A program made the position numbers and the translations under genes. Positions 24,614 through 32,051 of a stretch of 44,033 nucleotides of DNA are shown piece after piece. Under the pieces are notes generated by a model. That model saw nothing but the letters and a program-made list of their open reading frames with translations, did not search any database and was not told where the DNA came from. The DNA comes from Mycobacteriaceae bacterium. GTDB lineage: Bacteria; Actinomycetota; Actinomycetes; Mycobacteriales; Mycobacteriaceae. Location of the stretch: NCBI GenBank assembly GCA_029977845.1, contig JAPOKC010000021.1, positions 1-44,033 of the forward strand, given 5' to 3'. How positions within the stretch are numbered: the first letter of the stretch is position 1; every line of letters begins with the position of its first letter.

Positions 24614-25878
24614 GGCCCTGGATCGCCGAAGTGCTCGAGCAGGTACTCGCTCTCCTCGATGTCGCCGATGGTGGCCCGGGCCTTGCGGCGGGTGGCCAGG
24701 ATGCCGACCACCGCGACCCCCCAGGCGATGTACTGCAGGCACCACGCCGCCCGGAACGAGGCGAACGAATAGCCGCCCATCGCCCCGATCACCATTCCCA
24801 TGCCCTGCATCAGCAGCAGTGAGGCCAGGAACCCGCCGACGTTGACCGCGCCCTGCGCGGTGCCGAGGTTGGAGCGGGGGTTGAAGGTGCGCGCGAAGTC
24901 GAAGCCCACCACCGATCCCGGACCGCCCACCGAGATCACCACCACGAGCAGGACCAGCAGCCAGTGCGGGGCGGGGGAGTTCAGCGACAGCACCACCGTC
25001 CAGATGGTCGCGCTGGCCGCGATGATGCCCAGCACAAGCCAGGACCGCCGATGCGGGTGACGCCCGGAGAAGATGCCGATCAGGATTCCGGCCACCACCG
25101 CGGTGACCACCGAGACGGTCAGCATCGCGCCCGCCCAATCGCGTGAAACCTGCTGTGCCGCAGTCAGATAGGGCACTCCCCACATCAGCGCGAAGACGGT
25201 GACCGAGAACTGCGTGCCCATATGGGTGAAGAATCCCAGCCGGGTGCCGGGACGCTGCCACACCGTCTTGACGCTCCGCAGGGTGTCGCGCAGGCCCGTC
25301 ACCGGTTCGTCGACCACCGTTCCGGTCGGGGCGTTGCGGACCAGCAGCGCGGTGAGGACCAATGACACCAAGCCGAGGGCGGCCACCGTTTCGAACGCCC
25401 TGGTCCATCCGGCGCTCACCATCAGGCCGAGGAACGGCACCGCAGACAGGATCTGTCCCATCTGGCCGGCGATACCGGTCAACTGGGTCACCAGCGGCAC
25501 CTGGCGCGCCGGGAACCAGTGCGGCACCAAACGGACCACCGAGACGAAGGTGAAGGCGTCTCCGAGTCCGACCACCGCGCGCGCGGCGATGGCGGTCGGC
25601 AGCGAGGTGGTGAACGCCATGGCCAACTGGCCGGTCAGCATCAGCAGCCCACCGGTCAGGATCATCGTCCGGGAGCCGAAGCGATCCAGCAGCACTCCGG
25701 CCGGGATCTGGGCGCTCGCGTAGACGATGAGTTGCAGCACCACGAATGTCGAGAGCACCGCCGGGGCCGCGTCGAACCGCGTGGCGGCGTCGAGGCCGAT
25801 GACCCCGAGCGTGGTGCGGTCCATCACCGCCACGATGTAGGCGAGTAGCCCGGTTGCCCACACTGTCCACGCCCGCAC
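24574..25878 (-). CDS. Major facilitator superfamily transporter
   Basis: This 434-residue protein has about 12 hydrophobic helices and MFS motif A-like LLDRFGSRTM between TM2 and TM3. The second-half equivalent is IFSGRHPHRRSWLV. No drug- or sugar-specific motif recognised; the N terminus (DRTTLGVIGLDAATRF) resembles anion:cation or nitrate/organic anion-type MFS members. 21 bp separate it from the dienelactone hydrolase gene upstream on the same strand, so both may be co-transcribed. Substrate unknown. Confidence 0.85.
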   Translation of the reverse strand: MRAWTVWATGLLAYIVAVMDRTTLGVIGLDAATRFDAAPAVLSTFVVLQLIVYASAQIPAGVLLDRFGSRTMILTGGLLMLTGQLAMAFTTSLPTAIAARAVVGLGDAFTFVSVVRLVPHWFPARQVPLVTQLTGIAGQMGQILSAVPFLGLMVSAGWTRAFETVAALGLVSLVLTALLVRNAPTGTVVDEPVTGLRDTLRSVKTVWQRPGTRLGFFTHMGTQFSVTVFALMWGVPYLTAAQQVSRDWAGAMLTVSVVTAVVAGILIGIFSGRHPHRRSWLVLGIIAASATIWTVVLSLNSPAPHWLLVLLVVVISVGGPGSVVGFDFARTFNPRSNLGTAQGAVNVGGFLASLLLMQGMGMVIGAMGGYSFASFRAAWCLQYIAWGVAVVGILATRRKARATIGDIEESEYLLEHFGDPGPQPGPGRRISSGW

Positions 25879-25899
25879 GGGGACATTGTCGCAGCCGCC

Positions 25900-26811
25900 T
25901 CAGCTCAGATGGCGCGCGAACCAATCCTGCAGGCGCTGCCACGCGTCGCGTGCGGCTACGGCGTTGTAGCGCTGCCCGGTGTCGTTGAAGAAGGCGTGAT
26001 CGGCACCGGGTTCGATGACGAGTTCGTGGACCAGTCCGGCTCTCTCCAGCGCCGTCCGGGCTACCGGTTCGCCTGATGTCACCCGATCGTCGAGGGCGCC
26101 GTAGAACCCCAGCACCGCAGTGTTTTTCGAACCGCTGAAGTCCGGATTCTCCGGCAGTGGCCCGTAGAACGGCACGGCTGCCGACAGCCGCGGCTCATCG
26201 GCGGCCAGCAGCCGCCACACGAGACCGCCGCCGAAGCAGAACCCCACCGCCGCGACCGCGTGGCCGGTAGCCCGGCGCTGCAGTTCGTCGAGTCCGGAGC
26301 ACAGGTCGGCGATGAAACGCTCCGGCGGCGCCGCGGCCAGTGCGGCGGTGGCTTTCGCCGGATCATCGAAGGTGGCCGTGCCGCCCTCCTCGGAGAGCAG
26401 GTCGATCGCCAGCGCGGAGTATCCGATGCCGGCCAGCCGGCCCGCCACCGAACGCACCCAGTCGTTGAGGCCCTTGTTCTCGTGGATCACCAGCACCGCC
26501 CCACGGGGCACTGGAGCCGCTGCCCAGGCGCCCTGTAGCGGGCTGCGCGGCCCGGCCCAGGTGACCGCCTCGGTGAGTAGAGCGCTCTGCATACCCGGCG
26601 GGGGCTCGTTCGCGGGTGATGACGGCGCTGTGGAGGCAGACCGGTTCTGTCCGCACGCGGCGATCAGCGACCCCGCCGACGCACTGCCGATGCCCAACAT
26701 TGCGAGCCGCCGCAGCGCCTCCCGGCGGGACAGCAGGCCGTCGACGTGGTCGGTGGCGATCTCTTCGGCGATATACCGCGAAAGTGGTGTCACCTTGGTC
26801 AGTATGCCCAT
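25900..26811 (-). CDS. Tat-type lipoprotein dienelactone hydrolase family protein
   Basis: This 303-residue protein has a twin-arginine stretch (SRREALRRLAMLG, 28-40) followed by a lipobox ending at C53 (SLIAAC), so it is probably exported folded and lipid-anchored. The dienelactone hydrolase domain has IHENKGLNDW (E111), GFCFGGG (nucleophile C192), GALDDRV (D241/242) and GADHAFF (H272), a complete Cys-His-Asp triad. Extracytoplasmic DLH proteins of this kind have unclear substrates, so it need not belong to the cytoplasmic aromatic pathway nearby. Its ATG abuts the ATG of the divergent styC-like gene (5'-CATATG-3'). Confidence 0.82.
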   Translation of the reverse strand: MGILTKVTPLSRYIAEEIATDHVDGLLSRREALRRLAMLGIGSASAGSLIAACGQNRSASTAPSSPANEPPPGMQSALLTEAVTWAGPRSPLQGAWAAAPVPRGAVLVIHENKGLNDWVRSVAGRLAGIGYSALAIDLLSEEGGTATFDDPAKATAALAAAPPERFIADLCSGLDELQRRATGHAVAAVGFCFGGGLVWRLLAADEPRLSAAVPFYGPLPENPDFSGSKNTAVLGFYGALDDRVTSGEPVARTALERAGLVHELVIEPGADHAFFNDTGQRYNAVAARDAWQRLQDWFARHLS

Positions 26812-27300
26812 ATGGGAACTTTTCAACGCAAGATGTTCGGCCACGGTGTACTGATGATCTTCGCCGGCCTGTTCTTCGGCCTCTTCTACCTGATGAACCT
26901 GATCGGCGGTTACGAGGTCATCCCGAACCACATCGTGAAGTTCAACATCGCGGGTTCGGCGGAGGGCTGGCGCAAGGCGCATATCGGGCCGCCGCTGAAC
27001 GGGATGATGGTGATCGCGGTGGCGGTGGTGCTGCCACGGCTGGACTTCGCTGAGAAGAAGACCCGACTGCTCGGCTGGCTGGTGATCCTCGACGGCTGGG
27101 CGAACGTGATCTTCTACTTCTTCGGCAACTTCGCGCCGAACCGCGGAATCAGCTTCGGCCCGAACAAGTTCGGGGCCAGCAACATCTACGCCGTCATCGC
27201 GTTCGCGCCGGCCTATCTGTTCGGTGTGCTGGCCCTGATCGCCCTGGCCATGATCGGCTGGCGCCTCATCACCCAGAAAGAAACCACCCCCGCCGGATAG
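26812..27300 (+). CDS. styC: Styrene oxide isomerase-like membrane epoxide isomerase
   Basis: This 162-residue protein has four TM helices (about 10-32, 62-76, 86-105, 127-150). The segments RKMFGHGVLMIFAGLFFG, EGWRKAHIGPPLNGMMVIAVA, DGWANVIFYFFGNFAPNRG and APAYLFGVLA correspond closely to Pseudomonas StyC. From the published StyC structure, as I recall it, key residues are His58 (haem ligand), Asn64, Asp95 and Tyr103. Here the equivalents are H57, N63, D94 and Y102, all with the same spacing, which also supports the 26812 start. StyC converts styrene oxide to phenylacetaldehyde by Meinwald rearrangement. No StyA/StyB lies beside it; the neighbouring diiron monooxygenases could supply epoxides. 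Confidence 0.85.
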   Translation: MGTFQRKMFGHGVLMIFAGLFFGLFYLMNLIGGYEVIPNHIVKFNIAGSAEGWRKAHIGPPLNGMMVIAVAVVLPRLDFAEKKTRLLGWLVILDGWANVIFYFFGNFAPNRGISFGPNKFGASNIYAVIAFAPAYLFGVLALIALAMIGWRLITQKETTPAG

Positions 27301-27318
27301 TCGGTGGGGGTGGTTTCT
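27279..27318 (+). terminator. Strong hairpin overlapping the styC-like stop codon
   Basis: Positions 27279-27296 pair with 27301-27318 over 18 bp, including two G-U pairs, with the loop ATAG containing the last bases of the stop codon. Very GC-rich core (CCACCCCC/GGGGGTGG) and a loose T-run in the distal arm. It should terminate the styC-like transcript. Confidence 0.75.
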
Positions 27319-27337
27319 GACTGTCTACGGCGTTACG

Positions 27338-27775
27338 TCACGACCAGGGCCCACAGTTGGGCGAGGTGGGCAGACCGTTGAACCGGTCACGCACCCGGTT
27401 CAGCATCATTTCGCCGTCCACGAAGGGATGTTGATGCCGCCCTTGTTGAGGAACGGGGGCTCCTCGTTGGTGTTCAGCTGTACGTCGGCACCCATGGCGC
27501 ACCACTGGTTGGTCAGATCGGTCGAGGCCTGGGACGGGTTGAAGGAATCCCACCGGTTGGCCGAGATGAAGGCCGGGCGTTCGGCTTGAGTGATCCCAGG
27601 TTCTGGGCCAGCAGCAGGCTCTTCACCAGGTCATTGCCGAACTCCGGGCCGCCCGGGTTGCCGTTCACCTGGCCCGGCGGGGTGTAGAACTCGATGTACT
27701 CGTCGTCGTCGGCACCACCAGCACGGCTGCCATCATGGCCAGGGCACAGATTGGTACTCGTGATCGGAATTTCTA
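27338..27775 (-). pseudogene. Remnant of a secreted lipase-family protein
   Basis: Read on the minus strand in shifting frames, the region gives a signal-peptide-like KFRSRVPICALAMMAAVLVV. A frame change leads to DDDEYIEFYTPPGQVNG and NDLVKSLLLAQNLGSLKPNA. A second change near 27580 gives AFISANRWDSFNPSQASTDL followed by QWCAMGADVQLNT, and a third near 27430 gives FVDGEMMLNRVRDRFNG then LPTSPNCGP before a stop. These resemble the two ends of mycobacterial secreted lipase-type proteins; the catalytic core is deleted. At least three frame breaks make it a decayed gene. It fills most of the 544-bp space between the styC-like gene and tmoE. Confidence 0.55.
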
Positions 27776-27781
27776 CCGGGA

Positions 27782-27830
27782 CGTTGTAACGGCGGTTCGC
27801 TTTCAGGGAATGCGAACCGCCGTTACAACG
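27782..27830 (-). terminator. 19-bp perfect inverted repeat after the tmo operon
   Basis: Arms 27782-27800 and 27812-27830 are perfect reverse complements (19 bp) around an 11-nt loop, starting 14 bp beyond the tmoE stop. No T-tract follows. It is the probable transcription end of the tmoABCDE operon; the unusually perfect arms would also fit a repeat-element end, but no second copy was noticed in the window. Confidence 0.7.
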
Positions 27831-27844
27831 CTGGTCAGTGAGTG

Positions 27845-28879
27845 TCAGGCCGGGGTCTGGTTGTAGACCGGCAGTCCTGCTTCCTCGATGAAATCGGCAT
27901 AGCGACGGGCCACCATGTCCGATACGGTCTGCGCCGACATCGGGTTGGGAGCCTGGGCGAACACCGGCGCGATCGCGTCGATGGCCGCCTTGGCCTTCGG
28001 CTGCCACTTGGCCAGCCAGCCGCTGATCACGCCGTGCAGCTGCGGATCCCGGTCGGTGCAGTAGGCCGCCAGTGCCTGGCTCCAGTCCTGGCTGCGCTTG
28101 CTGTCGATGTTGAACTCGGTCAGCAGCTGATTGAGGAACTGATCGCCATTGGCTGCGGCCAAGGTGGCCAGCTGCTCGTTGACCAAGGCGTCCACCATCG
28201 GCTTGACCACGAGGTTGAGCGCGGTGAAGGCCTCGCCCCAGTCGTAGGCGATGAGCAGCTCCTCGACCACCTGACGCAACGGCTGCCAGTGCGCCGCCGA
28301 CTCCCACGGCCCGCGAGCCGCGTGGGTGGAGGCGATCTCGTCGCCGTGGGCGTTGGCCAGCACCTTGGTCCAGTAGGCCATCCGCTGGATGCGACGCAGC
28401 TCATCGGAGGCCTGGAAGTAGGCGCAGTTGGTGATGAACGAAGTCGGCGCCATCTGACCCACGTAGAGCGAGGTGATCTGCAGCACGTGCAGCGGGAAAC
28501 GAAGCGGGACAAGGAGATCCGTGAGGGTCTTGACCCAGCCGGCGGCGAGGTTGCGCGCCGCGTGCGCGGCCTCGGCCTGATCGATCAGCCCGTCCACGTA
28601 GGTCTCGCGGTCACGCTGGATGGCCACGTAGTCCTTGTAGGTCAGCTTGGCCGGATCGCGGAACTGCTCCCAGTCCTCCAGCATCAACGGGGAACCTTCG
28701 CGGTTCTTCAGGTACCACTTGTTGATGGCCGTTTCCGGATCCATCTCGAAGGGCGCGGGCTCGCGCTTGAAGTGGTAGTGGAACTTGGCCGTGACGGCCT
28801 CGTACGGGCTGGGCTTGCGCTTGACGTCGCCGAGCAGGCTCCAGGTTTTGGTCGTGCGCCGATTAGTCGCCACGATCAT
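27845..28879 (-). CDS. tmoE: Toluene/alkene monooxygenase hydroxylase beta subunit
   Basis: This 344-residue ferritin-like protein is homologous to TmoE. It lacks diiron ligands and pairs with the alpha subunit in the (alpha-beta-gamma)2 hydroxylase. Recognisable segments are RKPSPYEAVTAKFHYHFKRE at the start, INKWYLKNREGSPL, DPAKLTYKDYVAIQRDRE and RFPLHVLQITSLYVGQMAPTS. It is last in the minus-strand operon, overlapping tmoD by ATGA. In toluene-4-monooxygenase clusters tmoF follows here; instead a hairpin and a lipase relic are found. Confidence 0.92.
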   Translation of the reverse strand: MIVATNRRTTKTWSLLGDVKRKPSPYEAVTAKFHYHFKREPAPFEMDPETAINKWYLKNREGSPLMLEDWEQFRDPAKLTYKDYVAIQRDRETYVDGLIDQAEAAHAARNLAAGWVKTLTDLLVPLRFPLHVLQITSLYVGQMAPTSFITNCAYFQASDELRRIQRMAYWTKVLANAHGDEIASTHAARGPWESAAHWQPLRQVVEELLIAYDWGEAFTALNLVVKPMVDALVNEQLATLAAANGDQFLNQLLTEFNIDSKRSQDWSQALAAYCTDRDPQLHGVISGWLAKWQPKAKAAIDAIAPVFAQAPNPMSAQTVSDMVARRYADFIEEAGLPVYNQTPA

Positions 28880-29178
28880 GCCTCTCTTTCCAGATGCCAG
28901 AGGATCTCGTCGTCGCCGACGACGATGCGGCCGGCGAACCCGGCCAGGTTGATTTCGAGTTCGGGCAGATTGAAGCTGCGTCCGAGTTCGCGCTCGAGTG
29001 AGGCGCGGGTGAGCCGGCAGCGCCGGGGCGTGGTGATCTTGACGTAGCCGCCCTGGTCGTCCACCTCGACGTCCGCACCGGGGTTGTCGTCCTCGATGGC
29101 GTTGATCACGGCATCACACAGCTCGCCGTCGACACCACGGATGATGGGGCCTACTCGCTTTTCTTCGGTCATGTTCAT
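28876..29178 (-). CDS. tmoD: Monooxygenase effector/coupling protein
   Basis: This 100-residue protein matches TmoD: VGPIIRGVDGELCDAVINAI, EDDNPGADVEVDDQGGYVKI and the conserved LERELGRSFNLPELEINLAGFAG. It has no cofactor; TmoD-type proteins dock on the hydroxylase and tune its active site. Start and stop overlap the neighbouring genes by ATGA on both sides, so translation is coupled to tmoC and tmoE. Confidence 0.92.
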   Translation of the reverse strand: MNMTEEKRVGPIIRGVDGELCDAVINAIEDDNPGADVEVDDQGGYVKITTPRRCRLTRASLERELGRSFNLPELEINLAGFAGRIVVGDDEILWHLEREA

Positions 29179-29570
29179 TTGCCCTCCTCGCGGGCGCTTG
29201 TGGTGTTGACGGTGTCGCGGTTGTAGTGACGCTGACCGTCTTGGGGAACGCCGACCTGGATCTTGTCGCCGTTGACCCGGACGGGGAATTCATAGAGCTG
29301 GCAACCGGCTGGATTGATGCCTTTGCCGTTCCGCAAGTCGAACACCCAGGCGTGGCCGCCGCAGGTCAGTTCGTTCTTGTCGGGATCCCACTCGCCGTCG
29401 AGCAGTGAGATCTCCTGGTGTGGGCACATCGCCTGGAAGGCTTTGAGGTCGCCGCCGAGGAGGTGGGCGACCATCACCTCCTCCCCGGCGACGTCGAAGT
29501 CCAGGACTTCGCCCTCCCACACCTCGTCGGCATCAGCGACGTCGTACCAGCGCAGTTCCGCTTCGCTCAT
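29175..29570 (-). CDS. tmoC: Rieske [2Fe-2S] ferredoxin of the monooxygenase
   Basis: This 131-residue Rieske protein has CPHQEISLLDG and CGGHAWVFDL as cluster-binding motifs. This is the TmoC form, in which the first box is C-P-H and the second C-x2-H. It carries electrons from a reductase to the diiron hydroxylase. A C-terminal tail of about 20 residues beyond the usual end (NRDTVNTTSAREEGK) is longer than in TmoC of Pseudomonas. Start overlaps tmoB by TAATG. No dedicated reductase gene is in this operon. Confidence 0.93.
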   Translation of the reverse strand: MSEAELRWYDVADADEVWEGEVLDFDVAGEEVMVAHLLGGDLKAFQAMCPHQEISLLDGEWDPDKNELTCGGHAWVFDLRNGKGINPAGCQLYEFPVRVNGDKIQVGVPQDGQRHYNRDTVNTTSAREEGK

Positions 29571-29815
29571 TACTCGTAGAACGCTTCCAGGTAGTCCAGG
29601 AGACCCACCCCGGCCGAAGCCGGGGTGGCGTCCAACGGAAGAACCTCACCCTTGAAGCGAACCCGCAGGGTCTTGTCCTGCTGAGCGACGCGACGGTTGA
29701 CCGAGTGGTACGCGATGGCCTCGGCCACCTTGTCCATCGTGTCTTCGGTCTCGATGGGCACCAGGTTGATGACGAAGTCACCCACCACCGTGCCCTGCAC
29801 AGGCAGCATTGCCAT
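29570..29815 (-). CDS. tmoB: Monooxygenase hydroxylase gamma subunit
   Basis: This 81-residue ubiquitin-like small subunit has the TmoB pattern: N-terminal MAMLPVQGTVVGDFVINLVP, then DTMDKVAEAIAYHSVNRRVA and KTLRVRFKGEVLP. It binds the alpha subunit of the hydroxylase and has no cofactor. It lies 23 bp after tmoA and overlaps tmoC by one base. Confidence 0.9.
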   Translation of the reverse strand: MAMLPVQGTVVGDFVINLVPIETEDTMDKVAEAIAYHSVNRRVAQQDKTLRVRFKGEVLPLDATPASAGVGLLDYLEAFYE

Positions 29816-29838
29816 TTCTGTCGTTTCCTTATCTGTCT

Positions 29839-31350
29839 CTAGCGGGTGACCGACACCGGCGCCGGCTCATGGGCCCACGCGAAGTCGGTGGCGTCGACGC
29901 CTGCCTCCTCCGGCGAGATGCCCATGTAGGCCAGTGCACCGTTGAGGTCCGGCGGCTGGATCATTCCGGCCAGGAACCGGTCGACCACGTTGAGGTGGCC
30001 CTGGAACCGGTGCGGGCTCTGGGTGAAGATCCACTTGCAGGGCTCGGAGCAGAACGTGTAGCGCCGGCCGTTGTGGTCGTGGATCAGCGGAGCCGGGCTG
30101 TCCAGATAGCCCGCGTCGTAACCGGCCGGGGTGCACACCGGCACGTGGCAGATGTTGCACACGATCGGCAGCGTCTCCGGGTAGGTCATCGGGATGTTGC
30201 CCGCCCGGGCGTTCTCGGTGATGACGTCCCAGTACTTGCCGAACGAGTTGTTCCAGCCGGGGTACTTCTCCTCGAGCCAGTCGCGCTCCTGCGGCGAGAC
30301 ACCGGCATCCGGGTTCCACCACACTGTCGGCCGCCAGAACCACACACCGAGGTGGTAGGCGTGGTGCAGCCAGTTGTTCTCCTTGAGGTAGTGGTCGTTC
30401 CAGTACCACGGCTTCTCCAGGCCGAAGTCGCGGAACTGATCCACGAACTGCTTGTTGATCCACTCGTCCATGAACTCCTTGAAGGAGTGCCGGCGGTTCT
30501 CGAGCGGGGTGTAGTAGTCCATCGACAGGCCGGTCAGCAGCGAGAAGATCTTCCACGACCGCCAGAACATGTGGTCGATGAGCTTCTGAGCGACGTCCTT
30601 GCGGCCGTTCTCGATGAGGATCTTCATGGTCGGCTCACCCTGCTGGGCGTGCCGGGCCTCGTCGGTCTGGATCGAGGAGATCAGCGAGGAGAACTCGATG
30701 TCGCCGACACCCATCGCGTCCGCGGCCATGCCGAGGAACTGCAGGTTGGTGAAGCCGGTCTCGAAGCAGAAGGTCAGCTGGATGGCCGTGGACACCGCGT
30801 CGTTGCCGGTGAACATGTCGTCGAACAGCGAGCGCGCGGCGATGATGCCCCACTCGTTGGTGTGGTAGGCCTTGTGCGCCCAGTCCGCCTTCGGCTCCTT
30901 GGCCAGCAGCGTGTAGGGGAAGTAGGTCTGGATCTGGCCGTGCCGGGTCTCGTCGAGAGTTCCGTACATGGCCATGTTGCGCCACGCGGCGGCGCGACCG
31001 AAGCGGCCCATGCGGGCCTCGCCGATGCTCGCGCTGTACTCGGCGACGGCGATGGCGCCGTAGTGGGCCAGGATGGCCGACTTCCAGCCCGGATCGAGAC
31101 CGTCGAACAGCTTGGACCGGTTCACCACCGAGTTGATGGCATAGACGCTCTGGTCCTTGCCGGCCTGGACGTGCACGTACTCGGGGTAGGTGATCTTGTA
31201 CGGTTCGTCCCACGTCCACCAGGACTCCTTCGGCACGCCGAAGCTCTCGGACATCTCCTCGGGGAAGACCTGCTCGTCGGTGACATAGGAGAAATTCCAG
31301 TTCATGTCACGAGTCAGGTCGTACCACTCGGAACGGGGTAATGCGGGCAT
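29839..31350 (-). CDS. tmoA: Diiron hydroxylase alpha subunit, toluene-4-monooxygenase type (group 2 SDIMO)
   Basis: This 503-residue protein has all six diiron ligands at the TmoA positions: E104, E134, H137 (DETRH), E197, E231 and H234 (DEARH). T201 is also kept in ETGFT. The start MPALPRSEWYDLTRDMNW aligns with MAMHPRKDWYELTRATNW of TmoA, which fixes ATG 31350; AGGAAAGG lies 8 nt upstream. Active-site position 103 is alanine where TmoA has glycine, a site known to affect regiochemistry. Likely substrates are alkylbenzenes or alkenes; the family includes toluene, isoprene and alkene monooxygenases, and sequence alone does not decide. Confidence 0.93.
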   Translation of the reverse strand: MPALPRSEWYDLTRDMNWNFSYVTDEQVFPEEMSESFGVPKESWWTWDEPYKITYPEYVHVQAGKDQSVYAINSVVNRSKLFDGLDPGWKSAILAHYGAIAVAEYSASIGEARMGRFGRAAAWRNMAMYGTLDETRHGQIQTYFPYTLLAKEPKADWAHKAYHTNEWGIIAARSLFDDMFTGNDAVSTAIQLTFCFETGFTNLQFLGMAADAMGVGDIEFSSLISSIQTDEARHAQQGEPTMKILIENGRKDVAQKLIDHMFWRSWKIFSLLTGLSMDYYTPLENRRHSFKEFMDEWINKQFVDQFRDFGLEKPWYWNDHYLKENNWLHHAYHLGVWFWRPTVWWNPDAGVSPQERDWLEEKYPGWNNSFGKYWDVITENARAGNIPMTYPETLPIVCNICHVPVCTPAGYDAGYLDSPAPLIHDHNGRRYTFCSEPCKWIFTQSPHRFQGHLNVVDRFLAGMIQPPDLNGALAYMGISPEEAGVDATDFAWAHEPAPVSVTR

Positions 31351-31424
31351 CTGCACTGCCTTTCCTATGTGACTGCGAGGCGGGCGCCTGCGCAGGGTGG
31401 TTTGGATCACACTTGCTGATCAGG

Positions 31425-31476
31425 ACTATTCCAATCACGTCAACCAAAAAGTCACCGATGTTCCACAAAGAGGAAC
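31425..31476 (-). promoter_or_regulatory. Operator (31460-31476) and -10 element (31425-31430) for the tmo operon
   Basis: The palindrome GTTCC-ACAAAGA-GGAAC lies 29 nt upstream (leftward direction) of AATAGT, a four-of-six match to the -10 consensus. This geometry is shared with three other sites in the window. It predicts a transcript start near 31418 and a leader of about 67 nt carrying the tmoA ribosome site. The regulator is inferred to be the IclR protein at 38958. Confidence 0.65.
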
Positions 31477-31510
31477 GGAAATCCGGCTTCGCCGCCAAAT
31501 TCCCGCTCCC

Positions 31511-31562
31511 GTTCCGCGTCGCGGAACCTCGCTGGGGAGTGTGATCTGCGTCGCCCCACAAT
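31511..31562 (+). promoter_or_regulatory. Operator (31511-31527) and -10 element (31557-31562) for the phenol hydroxylase operon
   Basis: GTTCC-GCGTCGC-GGAAC is a 17-bp palindrome with 7-bp perfect arms. CACAAT begins 29 nt downstream and ends 7 nt before the ATG at 31570, which has no ribosome site; a leaderless transcript is implied. The two operators of this divergent region have starts 51 bp apart, about five helical turns, so both bound proteins would face the same side. Confidence 0.65.
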
Positions 31563-31569
31563 CCGGCTC

Positions 31570-31995
31570 ATGACCCCGTTCATGGTGCGGGTGAGCGAGG
31601 TGCTCGACCTCCCCACCGATATCGATCTGCCGGATATCCAGCCGAGCCGGCCGCAACCGGCCGCGATCGGGGCCGAGGGGTACGTGGAGGCCCGGTCGCT
31701 GGCCGAACAGCTGGTCTGCGAGGCCAATGTGGTGCTGTCCACGGCCGGCCTGGAGCGGATGGAGCTGATCGACGAGGCCGGACCCAAGGAACTGGCGTTC
31801 ACCCTGTCCTATCTGGACCGCCAGGCCCGGATCGTCACGAACTTCGGTCAGGCCGCCGCGGTCGGCCACCTCTACGGGGTAGGCACCCGGCACCTGGGCA
31901 ATGTCGAGCTCGCCGGCGCCGATCAGATCGAACGGCTGATCCTGCTGCTGATCGGCGGGGAGCCCGTTCCGGAAACCGGAACATTGGCGTTGTGA
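31570..31995 (+). CDS. Unrecognised 141-residue protein leading the phenol hydroxylase operon
   Basis: This soluble-looking protein lacks a signal peptide and membrane helix. It is acidic at the start (LDLPTDIDLPDIQPSRPQP), followed by two predicted helices (SLAEQLVCEANVVLSTAG, KELAFTLSYLDRQARIVTNF) and a hydrophobic C-terminal helix ADQIERLILLLIGG. It occupies the place of dmpK, the 90-residue assembly factor of phenol hydroxylases, but I cannot see convincing similarity to DmpK. No cysteine or metal motif. It lies 56 bp before dmpL. It may be an actinobacterial replacement for DmpK or a small sensor. An alternative ATG exists at 31582. Confidence 0.7.
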   Translation: MTPFMVRVSEVLDLPTDIDLPDIQPSRPQPAAIGAEGYVEARSLAEQLVCEANVVLSTAGLERMELIDEAGPKELAFTLSYLDRQARIVTNFGQAAAVGHLYGVGTRHLGNVELAGADQIERLILLLIGGEPVPETGTLAL

Positions 31996-32051
31996 CGCCC
32001 GGCACACGTTGAACACTCGAGAACAGAACTACTAGAGACCCGGAGGCAGCA

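Noticed and set aside
25900..26811. Assigning the dienelactone hydrolase to the meta-cleavage pathway
   Set aside because: Meta-cleavage does not produce dienelactones, the protein carries a Tat-like lipoprotein signal, and no ortho-pathway genes are present.
27513..28307. A 264-codon frame on the minus strand overlapping the end of tmoE
   Set aside because: Its first part is a shadow of tmoE and only its end coincides with a piece of the lipase relic; it is not a gene.
29809..31341. A 510-codon open frame antisense to tmoA, and similar long antisense frames opposite dmpN and the FadE genes
   Set aside because: They are by-products of high GC at third codon positions; the translations are low-complexity, rich in Arg, Gly, Ala, Val or His, and the sense strands encode clear families.
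31402..31416. Sigma-54-like element TTGGATCACACTTGC in the divergent control region, reminiscent of DmpR-controlled promoters
   Set aside because: The spacing between GG and GC is 9 instead of 10, only part of the consensus matches, mycobacteria have no sigma-54, and no DmpR-type regulator is present.
31570..31995. Calling the 141-residue protein DmpK
   Set aside because: Position fits but length and visible sequence pattern do not; reported as unknown instead.
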